A stretch of DNA of 64,000 bases from Edolisoma coerulescens (Eukaryota; Chordata; Aves; Passeriformes; Campephagidae): assembly GCA_013397115.1 (NCBI GenBank), contig VWZW01004136.1, positions 1,607,913 to 1,671,912 on the forward strand. The letters are read 5' to 3'. A program made the translations under genes and the position numbers. Positions within the stretch are counted from its first letter, which is position 1, and each line of letters opens with the position of its first letter. This document shows positions 1 through 13,960 of this stretch, in pieces. The notes beneath the pieces are model-generated. The model was not told the DNA's origin. It ran no database searches and saw only the letters and a program-made list of their open reading frames with translations.

Positions 1-10
1 CATGTTGGGC

Positions 11-265
11 AGGTTTGCTTTCTGAGGGGACGGTGGCTGTGGGTGAGGCCGTGCTGGAGCAGATCTGTTTCTGAGGGCACTGAGGCCCATGGACAGGGCC
101 GTGCTGGAACAGCTGTCCCTCAGAGCCGCTGTGGCTGTGGATAAATCCATGCAGCAGCAGCTGTGCCCCTGAAGAGCCTGTGGCTCACAGAAATGGCTGC
201 ACTTGGGGAAGGTACAACCCTGAGGGACTGCAGTCTCTGGGTAAGTCCAAGCCAGAGCAGGGGTA
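11..265 (+). repeat. Imperfect tandem array, five units of about 49 bp
   Basis: A CTGAGG/CTCAGA/CTGAAG anchor recurs at 22, 71, 119, 169 and 220 (spacing 48-51). Units share GGCCGTGCTGGAGCAG-like and GTGGCTGTGG-like segments. The GC content is well above the surroundings. Divergence increases from the first two units to the last. Repeated CTGAAGGGACTGCAG...GGAGCAG units are, to my recollection, found in long terminal repeats of some avian endogenous retroviruses, so this may be the edge of such a remnant cut by the window start. Confidence 0.6.
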
Positions 266-560
266 AGGGGAGGAGCTCATTGCAATGTTAAACATGGTGG
301 TCTAGTCCAAAGGAACTGGAGTGGACATTGTAATTGAAATAGTTTTAAATTGTTGAATTGCATTTTATGGAATTACTGTAGCAAGAGCCACCTGAACCAA
401 AGGAGGACAAGCCTTACACGAAGCAGCCCAAGTGCTTAGTTGCCATCTGGGGTTAAACCATGACAATGGCAAAGGGAAAAGAATGGAATGAGAATTTTGT
501 TTCATGGAGTGGATGTGGCAACAGAGGTACTCCTGGCAGCTCATTGGTTCATACATTACT
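266..560. repeat. Possible continuation of an endogenous-retrovirus-like remnant
   Basis: Unique-looking sequence contiguous with the tandem array. It includes a segment (about 452-492) that resembles junction sequence of avian LTR elements only weakly. No LTR ends, primer-binding site, target duplication or retroviral reading frame can be shown. Confidence 0.25.
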
Positions 561-3249
561 TGCACTAATACTGGGGCAGTAACAGATTGTCCTGTATAGT
601 ACCATTGTCCCCCTTGAAAGTCAGTCAGATTTTACCAAGGGGAAAAAACCTCTCCTCCCTGTGCAGTGCCCATTCTGTGCATTAGAGCTGGAGTGCCACT
701 GAGCAGGCACAGAGAGCGGGAGTTGGACATGTAGTATGTACCATTTATTTATTTATTCATTATCTCTTTTTTTCTCTTCTCCTCTCTACTCTTTGATTGG
801 AGATTCTCTACATTTTTTATTTTACCTCTTTGTGCTCCATTTCCCTTTTTTTTTTTCTCTACTGTTATTTCCTCTGGGAATTTCTTTTCCTGTTCATTTT
901 TTTCACAGCATTTTTGAAGCAAAAAATACATCAGAGATGCTTTGAGTTTGAAGTGAACTTTAAAACACACAATCTTTGAGGGACTTCTGGGCTGTTGTGG
1001 ATTGACTTCCTTCTTTGGTGAGGAGGATGGGGTGGGCCAGCATCTGGCTGGTCAGACAGCCTTGGCAAGCAAGGCAGGTACTGTCCCCAGCAAAAACCAG
1101 AATGAAATAGGAGCAGCCTGGTGGGAGCTGCTCACTGGAGCTAAAAAAGGCACCCCAACCTCATACCTAACCTCTGCCTCACTGATGGAAACAGAAATAC
1201 TTTAAACATAATCTGCAATTTTCCCACGCCTCGATATTTTGTAGGTAAACAAGAGAAATATGTGAGTGATAGAAAGCCCACAGTAAGAGGCATGCTCTTG
1301 TAGCGTCTCACAAGCAAGCAGCACGGAGGTGAGCGATGGTGACCATCAAAAGCTGCGTGGAAACCATGATGCAGCTTCCCTGCTGGGGCAGTGCCATGAA
1401 AACCAATTGTGAGGGATAGGGAAGTCAGGAGGTGGTGATTCCCAGTGCACTCTCCAGGAGCTGGCACAGGGGCAGGAGCATGAGTGAGTGTCCCACTGCA
1501 AACACGCATGCTCTTGCACCCTTCTACGAGTTTACCATGCCACCAAATTATCCTCTTAATAGATAGGAAATGCTAAAAGCAAGTGCAGCCATGTGCAAGC
1601 ATCCCTGAAAGACATGGCCTGCTGGCACTTCTTTAAATCTGGCATTTAAAATTGCTCAGACAGATGGAATGAAAGTATGTAATAAAATGTGACATTTTAT
1701 TTTATCATCTACATTTGTTAAGTGAATTCTTCTGATCTTTCCCACTTTCAGTAGCACTGAGTGAGAGTCAGATTCTGACAATTTGCAGTTTGTAAAAACC
1801 AACTCCAGGGGTCAGACAGAAAAACAATAAGTAATAATTAATTACACGATACACATTCATCCACAGAATCTGGTTATGGTGTGTGACAGCTCAGCCTAAC
1901 AGAAAAAAAGACACAATTCCAAAGAGTCACAGCTTTATAGGCAATGATTTACAGGCTACTTCTCAGTATCATTTGTCTACTTTGTGGTCTTCCTTGTATA
2001 TATATTTCTAAGTATCAAGGTCTTCCTAGGAATTCAAAAGAAAAAAATATATTTGTTTTCTTCTGTCTTCTAAGTGAGTCACACTTGTTTTCTTCAGTGT
2101 GCAAAATAGTACCTTCCCTTGGTCGTCTTGAAAGCACAGCTCCATTAGATACCTGTTGTCTCTCCCTTTCAGTGTTTCTCTCCCTGCTGCCCTGGATGCA
2201 CTCCCAGAGCCTCTGCAGAGCACAGGTACAGCTGGCAGCTCTCACAGACTGCAGCAGATTGCCACACTCATTTCACTTCCAATTTTGTTGCTCAAGAGGA
2301 GCAAACCCTGAGGGTCAGCACTCTCAGCTTAGCATTGCTAATGAAAGGAGGAGGTAGAAATCTGACATAAGCACAGACTGAGCCCTGATGCTTTGAAAGA
2401 TTGCCCCCATCCCTCCTTTTACAGTTTGGTCAGGGACCTCAGCAGCCGTTATATCACTTAATGTTCATTTAGTGCTAAATTGGGAATATTAAGCAGTAAA
2501 TGACTGAACTTTTAATTTGCAATTAAATTAAAAGCAGCCTTCTCTCTGCAAGAGAAATGTCATTGAGAACTAACTTCGTATCTGTCAGTATTTTGCAAAC
2601 AGCTTTACTGCAGTTTACAGGTAACACTTTTATGGGGCCTAGCCTTGAGTTTGCAATGAGTACTTGCTTCTACTACAAACACAAATAGCCTGCACCCTAG
2701 GACATACCAATATTACCTGTGCAGAGGTAAATATTAATTCCACTGTAGCAGCAAGTACGAGTTCCAACCTTAGAGCAGAAAAACTGCTGTGTTCATGCTT
2801 TCTCAACATAACTGAAAAACAAAACACCTGGGCCTTGAAAGCTGACAGTCTAAGGATTGCAGTGTTTACATAGATGTTTACACAAATGCCTGGAAACAAC
2901 CTTGCTACTACTAAAACTTGTCACTTTTTTATTTCTGACACCAATTTTTCCATCAAGAAGCCAAAGTAGCCAAGAAAGCACTGCCACCTGTTTATAAGGT
3001 GTAGAAATGTGACCTGATCCCGCCAGGTTTGAAACTCCTGAAAGCTCAGCCCCTCAGTCCCCGAAGTGTGATATCCCTCATCTGTGTAAACAGAGGTCAG
3101 AACACCCTGGCTGCCACTGGTGGCTGAAAAATATATGGCTGAATATAAGTGAAGCCTCTGATTTGTATGTCTGCACTCCAGGATCAGTGCTGCAAGGGAA
3201 ACCCCAGCACTGCTGTTGCTCTTGATATCAGTGTTATCTCTGGCTGTGT
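561..3249. other. Intergenic, no gene seen
   Basis: AT-rich DNA with short pyrimidine-rich patches (about 760-900). All reading frames are short and unconvincing. A homeodomain-motif-rich AT block at 2438-2640 is listed in the findings. Confidence 0.7.
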
Positions 3250-3450
3250 AGAATCATAGAATCATAGAATGGTTTGGGTTGGAAGGGACCTTAAAGATCA
3301 TCTAGTTTCAGCTCCCCTGCGATAGGCAGGGACACCTTCCACTAGACCATGGTTCCCATCCAACCTGGCCTGGAACACTTCCAGGAATGGGAATCCACCA
3401 CTTCTTTGGGCAACCTGTACCAGGGCCTCACCACCCTCGCAGAGAAGAGT
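3250..3450 (-). mobile_element. CR1 LINE, 3' end fragment
   Basis: On the plus strand it begins with two copies of the AGAATCATAG octamer-type terminus, then GGTTTGGGTTGGAAGGGACC and the well-known CR1 segment about fading mounds of GGGACACCTTCCACTAGACC and CAACCTGGCC. This is the reverse complement of a CR1 tail, so the element lies on the minus strand. It is cut at its 5' side near 3450, as most CR1 copies are, and encodes nothing intact. Confidence 0.95.
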
Positions 3451-6400
3451 GTAAATCATACGTATATTTCACTTTTAAGGAACTTGCCACTTGGTGTAAC
3501 CTATGCTGTTTGATGGTGCTGAGGAGCAAAGGCAGTAACTGAATGGAGCATGACAGCCCATTGACTCTCATGTCCTTCTTTCCAAGTAGTCTAAAAAATA
3601 TTCACTTATATGGTGGGTATTGTCTTCTATATCAGAACTTGTGAGGTGAACGTTGAGGAGTATTTTCAAGAAGCCAGTTGCAAGTGGGGACATTTTCACC
3701 AAGTGCACCAAGCACCAGATAAGAAGAAGAGCTTCCATCAGGGGATGGTTGGATCAAAGTTGAGGTTTTGCCACTTGGGTTTTTGGTTGCACCTCTGAAC
3801 AATACACAGACCAAGAATTATTTGCAAAAATTATTCAGTGACACATTTCAAATAATGAATATTTCGAGTGAATTATTATGGGCCATACTTGAATAGGAAA
3901 AGAAGCAAAATAGTTGATGAATTATTCATGCAGCTTTAGCACTGATGTAATAAATATTACATGGTGTCAGAGGGAAATGAAGAATTTTGAAATGAAGAAA
4001 GAAATTAACTATGAAGGAAAAGCACCTGAAAATTGGAGAAGGTGAATACAAAGATTTGAGGTATGTGAATAATAATGAAGAGACTTAACAGGGGGAATAA
4101 AAAGGGTGACAACTCTGAGTCACTTCAAGAGGCAAAATACTCTTCCTCTTTAGTTCTTTCTCTACAGAGAATACACAAACTTCTCAAACCTCCTTCAGCT
4201 CCGTCTAAAAACAAAATGAGGGAAACAAAAGGAGACCCCCTAGAGTCAGCCAGGTGGGAGCATATCTAGATCTGGCTGAGAGAGTGACATGATCAGAGGT
4301 ACTGATTTACAAAAGGGCTGTAACGTTTGGAGAAAAATACCATTTTTAATATCAAATAATGTCTTATTTTATTTTGCAAAGTGACTTTTCCCAACAGCTT
4401 AATGCTGAAGTAGGACAACAGGATTGTGTATTTCTTAAGGACAGAATCCATAAGGCCTTTGTTGTGCTTTGGGTACACATTCAGCAGCTTTAGCTGCTGT
4501 GCCACTGATCACGTCTGAATGGTCAGTCAAATCTGCTTTGACATACTGCATCAAGGAGCAACAACATTAATTCCAGGTTTGCTCTTTTGCTCAGATGTAG
4601 CGTGTACAGATTCTCACTAGTCTTATCAGTTGACTCTTCATTTTAACATTCAAAACCCCCATTTTTTTAAATCCTATTTTTGTGTGTGAGAGGAATTTAA
4701 CTTTCTTTTTCCCTTCCAAATACCTGCCTATTGATTCTTCTTTTACAACAGTAAGTAGAAAATCAGAGAGAAGAAAGAAGCTGAAAAATCCCAACATACT
4801 CCAAATATATTTTGAAACAATTTTTTTTTCTAAAAGTAGAAATAGAGACACATTACACATTTTTTTCCCTATTGACAATGGACTTGAGCTTCTTTTAACC
4901 TCAGGAGTAACATACTAAAATGAAATGTTTTACATTCGTCATTTCCGTAAATGTCTCATTTACAAAATCTGTCATGGGCACACCAGTTGCCTCCTCATTG
5001 GACATTTACCAGCCTTGGCATATCAATCCCTCTCTTGCACATCTGCTCAGAAAATGTAATTAGTTATACCCATATGCTGCAGAAGTACATGATAAAAACC
5101 AGAAAAGGCCAAGAGACTTGACAGCCTTTCTCCTTCCTACTATGAGTATTTTGTTGAAGACTTAGGAAAGAGAGAAGCTTTTCTTGCCCTCTGCCACAGG
5201 GTGGGGATATCACCGTGCCCTAAGCAACTTCCAGAGATAAGGCAAAGCAATTTATAGTTTGTTTTAACAGTGTTCACTTCGGAACAATAATATGTGGTTT
5301 TAAAATACACAGTATTCCCCAAATAGGCACACCTTCTTTCCCTGGTCATTAAAATACTTATGAACATATCCTTGCAAGGAAATGTTAAATTAGATGGACA
5401 GGGAGCCTCATCAGAAGTTTTGACATGGAAGTCCAAGATGAGAAGCTCTTGCTACACCAATGGCACTCATATGTAGTGAATATGGGAACTCTCAACTAGT
5501 TGATCAGCTTTTTGACAGCTGTGCTCAAGTTTGCTGGCAAGTGGCAAAGGAGAGAGAGACTTACAGTCCAAATGGAGCTCTACCTCAGCAACCAAAATTT
5601 GGTTCAATGGCACATTTGTGCCACTGGCTCGTGGGTAGAACTGTTCCATGTTCACCAGCGTTCAGCCCCTGCATTCACTGGACATGTCTCTGCAAAAGGG
5701 ACAAGCAGAGGGCTGGTTTAACTCCCTTGAACTTTACTCAGGATGCTTTAAAATTTGCCCTTTTTTTCACTAGACAACATTAATTACCTTGCTATAGATA
5801 TGAAACAGAGCTGTTAAAACGGATTTATCCATTGATCCTAGCTTCTTGAAAGTTCACCCCATATAATGAAATATACTCTGGATATCCTATAGTTCCATCT
5901 CCATGGCAAGGGATTTGCAGCTTTTCTCAAAATCTGTTGTAATGAAACATTAGTTAAGTTTTTCATGGATAGTATATTATCAGCCTCAGGTGGTGGCGTG
6001 TTTAAAACCCAAGATTACATGTCAATTCACAGGAGATCTGAGCTTTCAACTGGACCTCACATTGTGGATCAGAAGCCACTGGCCACTAGTTAAATAGTAG
6101 AGAACAAAACAAATTCTGAAAATGCTGAATTCTGTCAGCTCTGTTTTCTTGTTTTCTTACTGAAATCCAAAACAATGTGTCACTTTCACTATATGAACAA
6201 AGTCGTGGTGATCTGGCATTACAGAAACACCATTTCAAGTTCATCTCTGACATACAACATTTAGTTGTGTATGTTGTTTAATGGCTGTACATTCTTCTTA
6301 AAAAAACCAAACCCACTTTCAAATTATTAGCATTCTCTTACTTCAGCAGGGGGTTCAAAATCAAAGCTGCTGCACCTCCAGCCTCCACCTTTTCTTTTAG

Positions 6401-9400
6401 GATTAACAGGGAAAAAGAAAAGCTCTTATAATTATAGAGATTTAGCTGTCTTTATAAACTGGCTATTTTAAGATCTGTTTACAAGATCACAATATGAAAC
6501 ATCATTCAAAAACAGTGTGAATTGATTACATTCTTCTGAAGAACATGTAGCAGTAGAATATGCATTTGTAGCTGTTAGACTGCCCTATAATTAAGATTAT
6601 ATTGCTTCTCTTCTAAACACATTGCTGCTGCTGAAGAACAGCTGAGATAATTTAAATGAAACAATGGAAAATGCTGCCCCCTCCCCCAAAAATCACCTTC
6701 CAACCTTTTAGAAAAAGGTAGCAGAAAGACTTTGGTCACTACCAAATATATGAGTAAGTAATCAGTAACTACTGATTATAGTTTTCTGCTCCTGTTTCTT
6801 TTCAATGAGCATATTTTCCCTAAATACTATTTATAATTTGAATGTTGCTTAGTTGGGAGACTTTATATTAGAACAGCTGAATAGTCTTTGGTCTCTTCAT
6901 TCATTTCCATGGATTCTGGATCACAGCATGGTGATGGCGTGGTCACCAATTACATTGGGAATGTTCACGTATCTCAGAATGAATGAACAAACCAAAAAAC
7001 CTGAGAGGCACCATATAAATACATGTGCATGCTTAGAATAACTCAGAGACTCATTTCTGCTCTGATCTTACATTTTCTTTAAGACTAAAATTAATACTAA
7101 CAAATTAATAAAATATCTGTACCACACATAATAAATTAGAACAATCTAACATCTGGATCCATGTTACTGGAGAGGGATTCCAAGGGAAAATCTTCAAAAC
7201 CTTCTAGTTTATTTGTTCTGAATAAATACTTTTGATAAATGAGATGACATATTACAAAGCACAGATGAAATAATACTTTTTTCCATAAAGGTCATCCAGA
7301 AGACAAATGCTTCTAAGGGCAAATGAACATATATAGCAATAGCATTGATGAGCTTTGTCAAATTGCAGATGATTTTCCAAGCATGGAAGCCAGAATTCCC
7401 ATGGCAACCCTCACAAACTTCTCTCACACACACACACATGCACACATTCGATGTAGGTAGCAAGCCATGTAATGTAGGAACAGGAACAGTTCAAGTAAAG
7501 GGTTTAAAACTAAGCTAAATATAATTTAAACCATGAAAGAAAATATGCTTCTAATTCTATCCAACGTATTTTTTTCCTTCCATCCTATTTTCTGATCTTC
7601 TATATTCTGAAATCTATGTATAGATTGCAATCCAAGTGACAGATGCCAGTTACCTTTGTACCACTCCCAGAATCTGAGTAGGAGACAAAGTGCTGCTCCT
7701 CAGCAGCTCTCTCAGCACTAGGGTAGCCAGGAGAAAGGGAGTTACCTTTCCCCAGCGTGTGCAGAGCTCCAGCCCCCCACACCCTGCTCTGTGCCACCTC
7801 CTCAGTTTGGGGACTCTGCACCCTGTCCTAGCACGGCTGTAAAAGTCCTTGTTAAACCTGGGTGAGGTGCTCAGTGTGTGAGCAGGAACCAGGGGCAGAA
7901 GTGGCTTTACAGCCCTTATGGAAAGGGAAAAAAAAAAAGGCAAAAATGCCAGGAAATGTCTTCTATTGGTGTCTCTGTATTTTAACCAGATAGGGCATTG
8001 GTTTTTTCAGCTTGGTTATAAGAACCTGGCTGAGACTTGCCAGGTTGACCCAGTACTGCCATTCTGTATTAGATATTCTGGATAGGGTTGATGATCATCT
8101 GTACTGAGAGTCTCTCTACTTCAGCAAAAACTCACACATGAAGAAAAGGATAATAGGAATAAAAGGTTCTAGGTTCAGCCTTTAGCAGAAGTGTATTTCT
8201 TCATTTGCTGTACCTGTACATGACAAAATGAGGCATAACTGTACTTGTATAATATTTTTAAATTCTTTTTAACAGTTGAGTGTCACAGTGCACAATCATC
8301 ATCACAGAAGATGGTAGTTGATTTTTCTGCTTTAGTGCCTCCCCTTTTATACTTCTCCATTAATTTTCTTTCCTACAATGAGATGGTAACAAAACAGGTG
8401 CAATCATAGGAATAAAGGAACATCTGGAATGCACCAATAAATATTGAACAACTTACTTTACAGTGTTAAGCTGTCAAAATTAATTCACTTTTAAACTCTG
8501 TCCTGTCCTGTCAGTGAATGAACACAGTCTCCGAAGAGCTATTCTCATTTAGGTATTTTCTCTCAAACCAAATTACAAATCTTTTTCTAACCTTGCTTTA
8601 GCTTTGCTTTTATGTCAGCTGAGTATCTGCCAGGTTGTTTTGTTTATTGCAAAAAGGTATTGCTGGTGGATGAAAGTAGGAGAGGATGTACTGAATTCTT
8701 GTAATAATTTTTCTCTTAATAATATACTTACTGTGAATTTCCACTCTATTTAATAGACTCATATAATATTTTTTAGGTTCAAAAGGACCCTCATAAATTT
8801 CCCTCTTTAACCTTTTGTTAGATACAAACTTTGGGCTTTTGTGCTGTGTATATTGAAGAATCAAGCAGTGAAAAGAGATGAAAAAGCCGTAGTGATTCTG
8901 AAACTTCAGTGCACTGCTGCTCATTCACAGACCCTGCCAGCCTTAAGGGCTTGGTACCAGCTTTGTGGGGCCCAAGCAATTCTTACGGGCTTGTGGGCAG
9001 GAGGTCCTGATGTTCAGAGCAGCTCTGGCTTTGTCTTCTAACCTGACAATAATGCAGTGCGTGAGTGAAAAAACATTTCTCCACTTAGAAATGAGGAGCT
9101 TTGTGATAGTTGTACATGTACAGAGCATCTTGCTCAGCTCTCATTTTACATACTATTTCTTTACCTCCTGGTGAAAACTTATTATTTAAATGAACACAAC
9201 TCCAGGGTACAAATGAAAAAATAAACATCTTATTTGTTTTCATTTGCAAAAAGAGCATGGTGAGATGCTTCACTTTGCAAAAAAAAAGGAGAAAATCACA
9301 TTGTAACATTGCAGCTACTTATTTTTTTTTTGATTGAAGAAGTTAATTCAAAAAGCAGTTCAGTAGCTCTTTAAGCCATAGTGTTATAACAATTACTTAA

Positions 9401-12400
9401 AGAACAGTCAATCTTCCCCACGTCACATATTCAATGTTGCTTTGATTCGAAGCAAGTTTCTTGGTTTGGCTTTAAGAGTTAATGGCTTTCTGGCAACTCT
9501 TGGTTAAATATTAATGCAGACATAATAATGCTTATTCCTTAACTAAGCTTCTAAGCAATACAACTATCAAATGAATTTTTCCTGCTGAAAACTCGTTGTC
9601 ATGTCACAGTCCAGGCAAAAAATTTCAAACCTTAGATATGGCTTTTTGCCTGTAGGAAAATGAATACAATGGGTTTTGATATATTTTTCCAATTATATTT
9701 TAAACAAGGACATCCTCTTACTGTTCTTCATTTCTTCAATTGTGTGTCTTACCTAAATCAGGAGGTACCCTGGTTTTCAGGGTCCCCAAACTTTTCAGGT
9801 CCCCAAAACCTCCCAAATCTGCTAAAAGTTTGTGTCTGTCCCTTTCAGGTTCAGATGAGTTGTTGCCTCTGTTCCTCCCAGTGGGGCAGAGCCGCTGCCA
9901 ACAGTGGGGGCTGCATCCAAACATTGTTGCAGCTTGAAAATGCAACACAGTGGGTTTTATGAAGGAGTTTATGGTTCATCCTTTTGGGCAGAACTTCTTT
10001 CAATCCCTCTGTATTCAATACGGAGCCTCTGTGGGACTGCATAGATAAGCTTCTCTCTCCCCACAACGATGGAGGGACTAGAGTAAAGATGATGGCTTTG
10101 TGACACACAGCTAGTTAAGAGCAGATCCACAGTAAAAGCTTCAAAGCTATGCAGTGCTTTATGAATGTATTGCTGTCCAGGTGCTTTCTGCAAAGGTTTT
10201 ACAGTCTCATCCTCTACTCACTCAAGTCAGTCACCAGCTGGCAGGTAGGAGCTCCTCCACTTGTTAGAAATGGGGTTATTGAGCCATTTTCTTTGAGTAA
10301 ATTTAAAACATATCAGAGTAGCCTATTACATACACCTCTGCCCTCATCCATTCTTCACGAAGGTGCAAGGGACTGTTTGTCCCAAATAGTGGGCAGTGCT
10401 GATGTGTGATACTAAGATGTGATTTAGACGTATGAAAGAAAACCACTGGATACTCCTCATGGCCTGCAAAGCTCCTGCTCAAAGGTTGATTTCATGATTA
10501 ATTTATGCCAGCATTATCATTATTTAAGTGATGCTAGAAGTGAAATCCTGCCCACAGCTATCAGGTAAATGAAAAAAATTCAATACATAGAGCACAAATC
10601 TTTTTGAAAGGTCACTATTTTGGGTATAGGCTGACAGCAGCAGGGGCCAGAAGAACTGGTGTTTATTTTTTTTTTCTCTGGACATACATCTTGCCACACA
10701 TCAGTTGTAAAGGGATGAAGTCTGTATCAGGCAACCCTTTAAAATCAGTCAGTGCTTAGAGCCACTGATTTCTTACTCACATCCCTGTTTTACCTTTACT
10801 ACTAGCAATGTGCTCTGGTGACAGCTCCCCTGTTAGGTACCAGAGAAGGTTTTTGTTCTTTTCTTTGTATGTGTTTTCAATCTAAAGAGAGAGAGATGCA
10901 TTGTTTACAGGCCCTAGATATGAACCACTGACATATAAAGAGGCAGCATGAAAATCCAGTAAGAGGCAGACTGATTTTGAGTAATCAAATAGCTTAAGCA
11001 CTTTCTAATCATTAGCCTAAGGAAGGCGAGACTCCATAAAAGAAAAATCTTTGGAAATAAGTCTGAATATGCAATAGACTTTCTAAAATTGTAAGTTTCA
11101 GAAGTATTTGCATGACACAAAAAGGACAATGTTTGATTGTACTTAACAATAGGCCTTATTTTTACATGATGATAGAGCTACTAAAAAATCAGGAAAATAA
11201 ATACATGGTCACAAGAAGGCCTCTATAAAACTCAGTTAAGAGTCTTTTCCCCATAAGTTACGGCCTATCTAAAGAGAAAAAGAAATTAAAAATTAATCAT
11301 GAACATAATGAATGTTTTACCAAGAATGGAGAATGTCCAATGGTGCTTCTGATTTCCAAATGTCTCAGATAACAACCTCCTCGTCTGGCAGACTATACAG
11401 GTAAAATCAATGCAACACACACTGGCACTCCCCATGTCAGCTAACCCAACATTGTATGTCCTTAGAGGTGCCTAAATTAGCAGCATGGTAGTAATTCTTG
11501 GTTACACTTAAGTATTTCTATCCTTCCAGTAAGCCTGTTCAAGCTGAATTCCTTGAACTTTCGCTTATCTGGTATTCAGAGTGTTAATTGCTGTCTGTCT
11601 TGTTGCAATCTTGTTTATAGAACTGTACACTACAGAGAGATTAGGAGCTAAAAACAGCAGGCTAAATTGAGTATTAATAAATGCAAATAAATGCTCACTG
11701 GGGAAAAGCCAATTCTCCTATATATACACACTGATGGATATTAAATTATTCAGTAACCTTCAGAATAGCTCTTAATGTTAGTGGACAGTTCTGTGGAATG
11801 GCAGCTCAGCATTCAGTGGTACTTCAAAAAATAAATTAGGAATATGATGACAAAAATCAAAGCATAATTATGACAACATGTACATTTCTGGTGTGTCTGC
11901 ATTTTGAATACTGGTTGCAGCAGAACTAGAAAATACAGAGAAAAGCAGTAACAATGAGCCCAGATGTGAAGTGCCTTTTGTACAATAAGGTATTAAGCTA
12001 TGGCTTTTCCCCAGGGAAAACAGGCAGTACTTGGAAAACACACTAGAGGTCTGTAAATTCTTGAGTGGCACAGGGAAGACAAATAGGAAACAGTTGCTCA
12101 TCTCTTCTCACAATTTAACAGGCAGAAGGCATTACCTGAAGTTATTGCGCAGCTGGTTTAGGAAATCACAAAATGAATAGATTTTTCCTACATATTAAGT
12201 TGTGGAATTCATTGATATTCAGCATGGTAAATCCTATGAATTTAGATGAAAAAAAAAAAAAGGAAGGGAAAGCCATTAAGGCTATTAAGCACAGTGATAG
12301 CAGTTCTCATGGTAAAAAGTAATCATCAGGAAGGTAGAGCGGGGAAAGAGCACAGTCCAGCCATGTTGTTCTTCCCTGCCTCCTGCAAGGATCCACTGCC

Positions 12401-13549
12401 AGCACAGCTGGAGAAGACCCTGTGAGGCACAGCCCTTCAGCACTGCACTACCCTCCTCCTAACACACACTCACCTCTGCATGGGGAGTTGTCCACACTGG
12501 GACAGATGCATGCTCCCTCCAGGATTTCAGGAGCATCTTAACTGCCACTTTAAGATGAAAATAAAAGAGCTGAGCTTTCACTGCTACTTCATGGGGGCAG
12601 CCTGAGAACACTCTTCCTAGCATTGCTGAAAAGGTTGTGTTGGTATTCCAGACATTACTTGCAATATGAATTTTACGACCAAAGCCACAAAATCCTTGCC
12701 CAGCCTGGGCAGGTCCACAGCCACCCAGGAGCAGCAGCCATGTGCTCTGGAATTGTCCCCTGAAGCCACTAGGTGACTGATCAGAGCAAGCTCACACAAT
12801 GCCACCACTAAAGGTGCAGGTGATGGCTGAAGCCCTGCTCTTCAGCAAGGCCAGAGGCCTGGTTAGGCTGTCTCTGATTCCTGCACTTCATTCCTTCCAC
12901 ACAGAGCCTGAGGCTTGCTCAGACCTTAACCACCAGGGAGAAGTGCAGGAACTACAGCTGCAGTCTGGAGGACCTTTTGGGTGGAATAATTCAGTGACTG
13001 GAAGACTTTAATGCATATTGCATGAGTGAATCAGCTGATCATTCTAATGCAAACCTCTTTTATTTTCTTAACCCTTTCTCTTCTATATTGACTATCTAAA
13101 GAGGGAAGAAGTTAAGGATTACAGGAGAGTCAGCCATGGGAGCAGAAGGTTTCACCCTGCAAACTCCAAATGGAAGTTCTTGTTTTGGCATCACTGCTGT
13201 CACTGTATGATGTCACTGTACAAAGTCTGTTTCATGAACTGTCACTTTTTCTTTATCCTTTAAAAAATGTCAAATTGAAGATATCTAATAGACATGTAAA
13301 TACTGCAAACTGAAAACTAAATTAACAATACTTTAAAGCAGCATTAATCTCACAGAACATGTTTGGCATCTTTATGTCCTATGTTGCCATTGGGCAACTA
13401 GCAAGATCTATTAAAATAATCCTGAAGTCCTAGCCCTTGAAGACTACGCAAGGTAATTCTAAAAGTACAAGTAATTACTCAAGAGAATCTAAGAAGTAGG
13501 CTAAAATACCAAAATACTTCTAAAAAAGACTAAGATACAGAATGATGAC
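3451..13549. other. Intergenic region beyond the 3' end of SNX7
   Basis: About 10 kb without a supportable gene. It holds a (CA)n run near 7424-7438, GC-richer patches at 7700-7900 and 12310-12990, and otherwise AT-rich DNA. In mammals the next gene on this side is PLPPR5. I looked for its conserved exons among the translations and did not find any. Confidence 0.7.
7424..7438. repeat. Short CA microsatellite
   Basis: About seven CA units, followed by an interrupted CACAC. Confidence 0.8.
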
Positions 13550-13879
13550 AAACTTTTCCTTATTAAAATTTTTATTAAAATGGAGCTATTTTTACATATA
13601 AAATACTTTATATCCAAATTATGCAATATTTATGAAAACAATTGTAACAATTGTATGCAAATGCATAAAAATATGTAAAATCAGAGCTAAGCAATATAAA
13701 GCAATATATAGCATGTTTCAAAATGTATCTCAGGACTAGAATACCTGAGTGTTCAATAAGCTGGTTTCCTGCATTTCACTGATTTTAACAGTTAAATTTA
13801 ATAATGTATCTGATCTCATATAAAGCACTTTGGTTGGGAGAAACTGCATGGAAAAGGCAGAGATAAACAGAGATATTGC
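13550..13879 (-). other. SNX7: SNX7 3' untranslated region (approximate end)
   Basis: About 330 nt follow the stop codon and are AT-rich. The end is set from the first canonical poly(A) signal on the minus strand, with cleavage expected 15-25 nt further on. A weaker ATTAAA lies at 13797-13802 and could give a shorter transcript. No open frame continues. Confidence 0.6.
13571..13576 (-). terminator. Polyadenylation signal of SNX7
   Basis: AATAAA read on the minus strand (TTTATT on the plus strand), about 305 nt after the stop. It is followed by a G/T-containing stretch (gtttgtcatcattctg) that fits a downstream element. Confidence 0.6.
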
Positions 13880-13960
13880 TCAAGGCCTGTCTTCAGAATC
13901 TTCTTCCACATGAAGATCCACTGATTGAGATGCTAGGAAGGACTCCCACGTAGCAAGGCA
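13880..13960 (-). CDS. SNX7: SNX7 exon 9 (C terminus and stop)
   Basis: This exon has 26 codons and a TGA at 13880-13882, with acceptor tttttttaag. It reads [13 protein letters not shown] to the acidic tail EEDSEDRP. It joins exon 8 in phase 0. The C terminus matches the family in length and acidity. Confidence 0.95.
   Translation of the reverse strand, partial: CLATWESFLASQSVDLHVEEDSEDRP

Noticed and set aside
1141..1509. 122-codon minus-strand frame
   Set aside because: No recognisable family, no splice context and no supporting signals; likely chance in a GC-richer patch.
1..13549. Exons of PLPPR5, the expected next gene
   Set aside because: None of its conserved membrane-segment or C-terminal sequences are visible; the gene probably lies to the left of the window.
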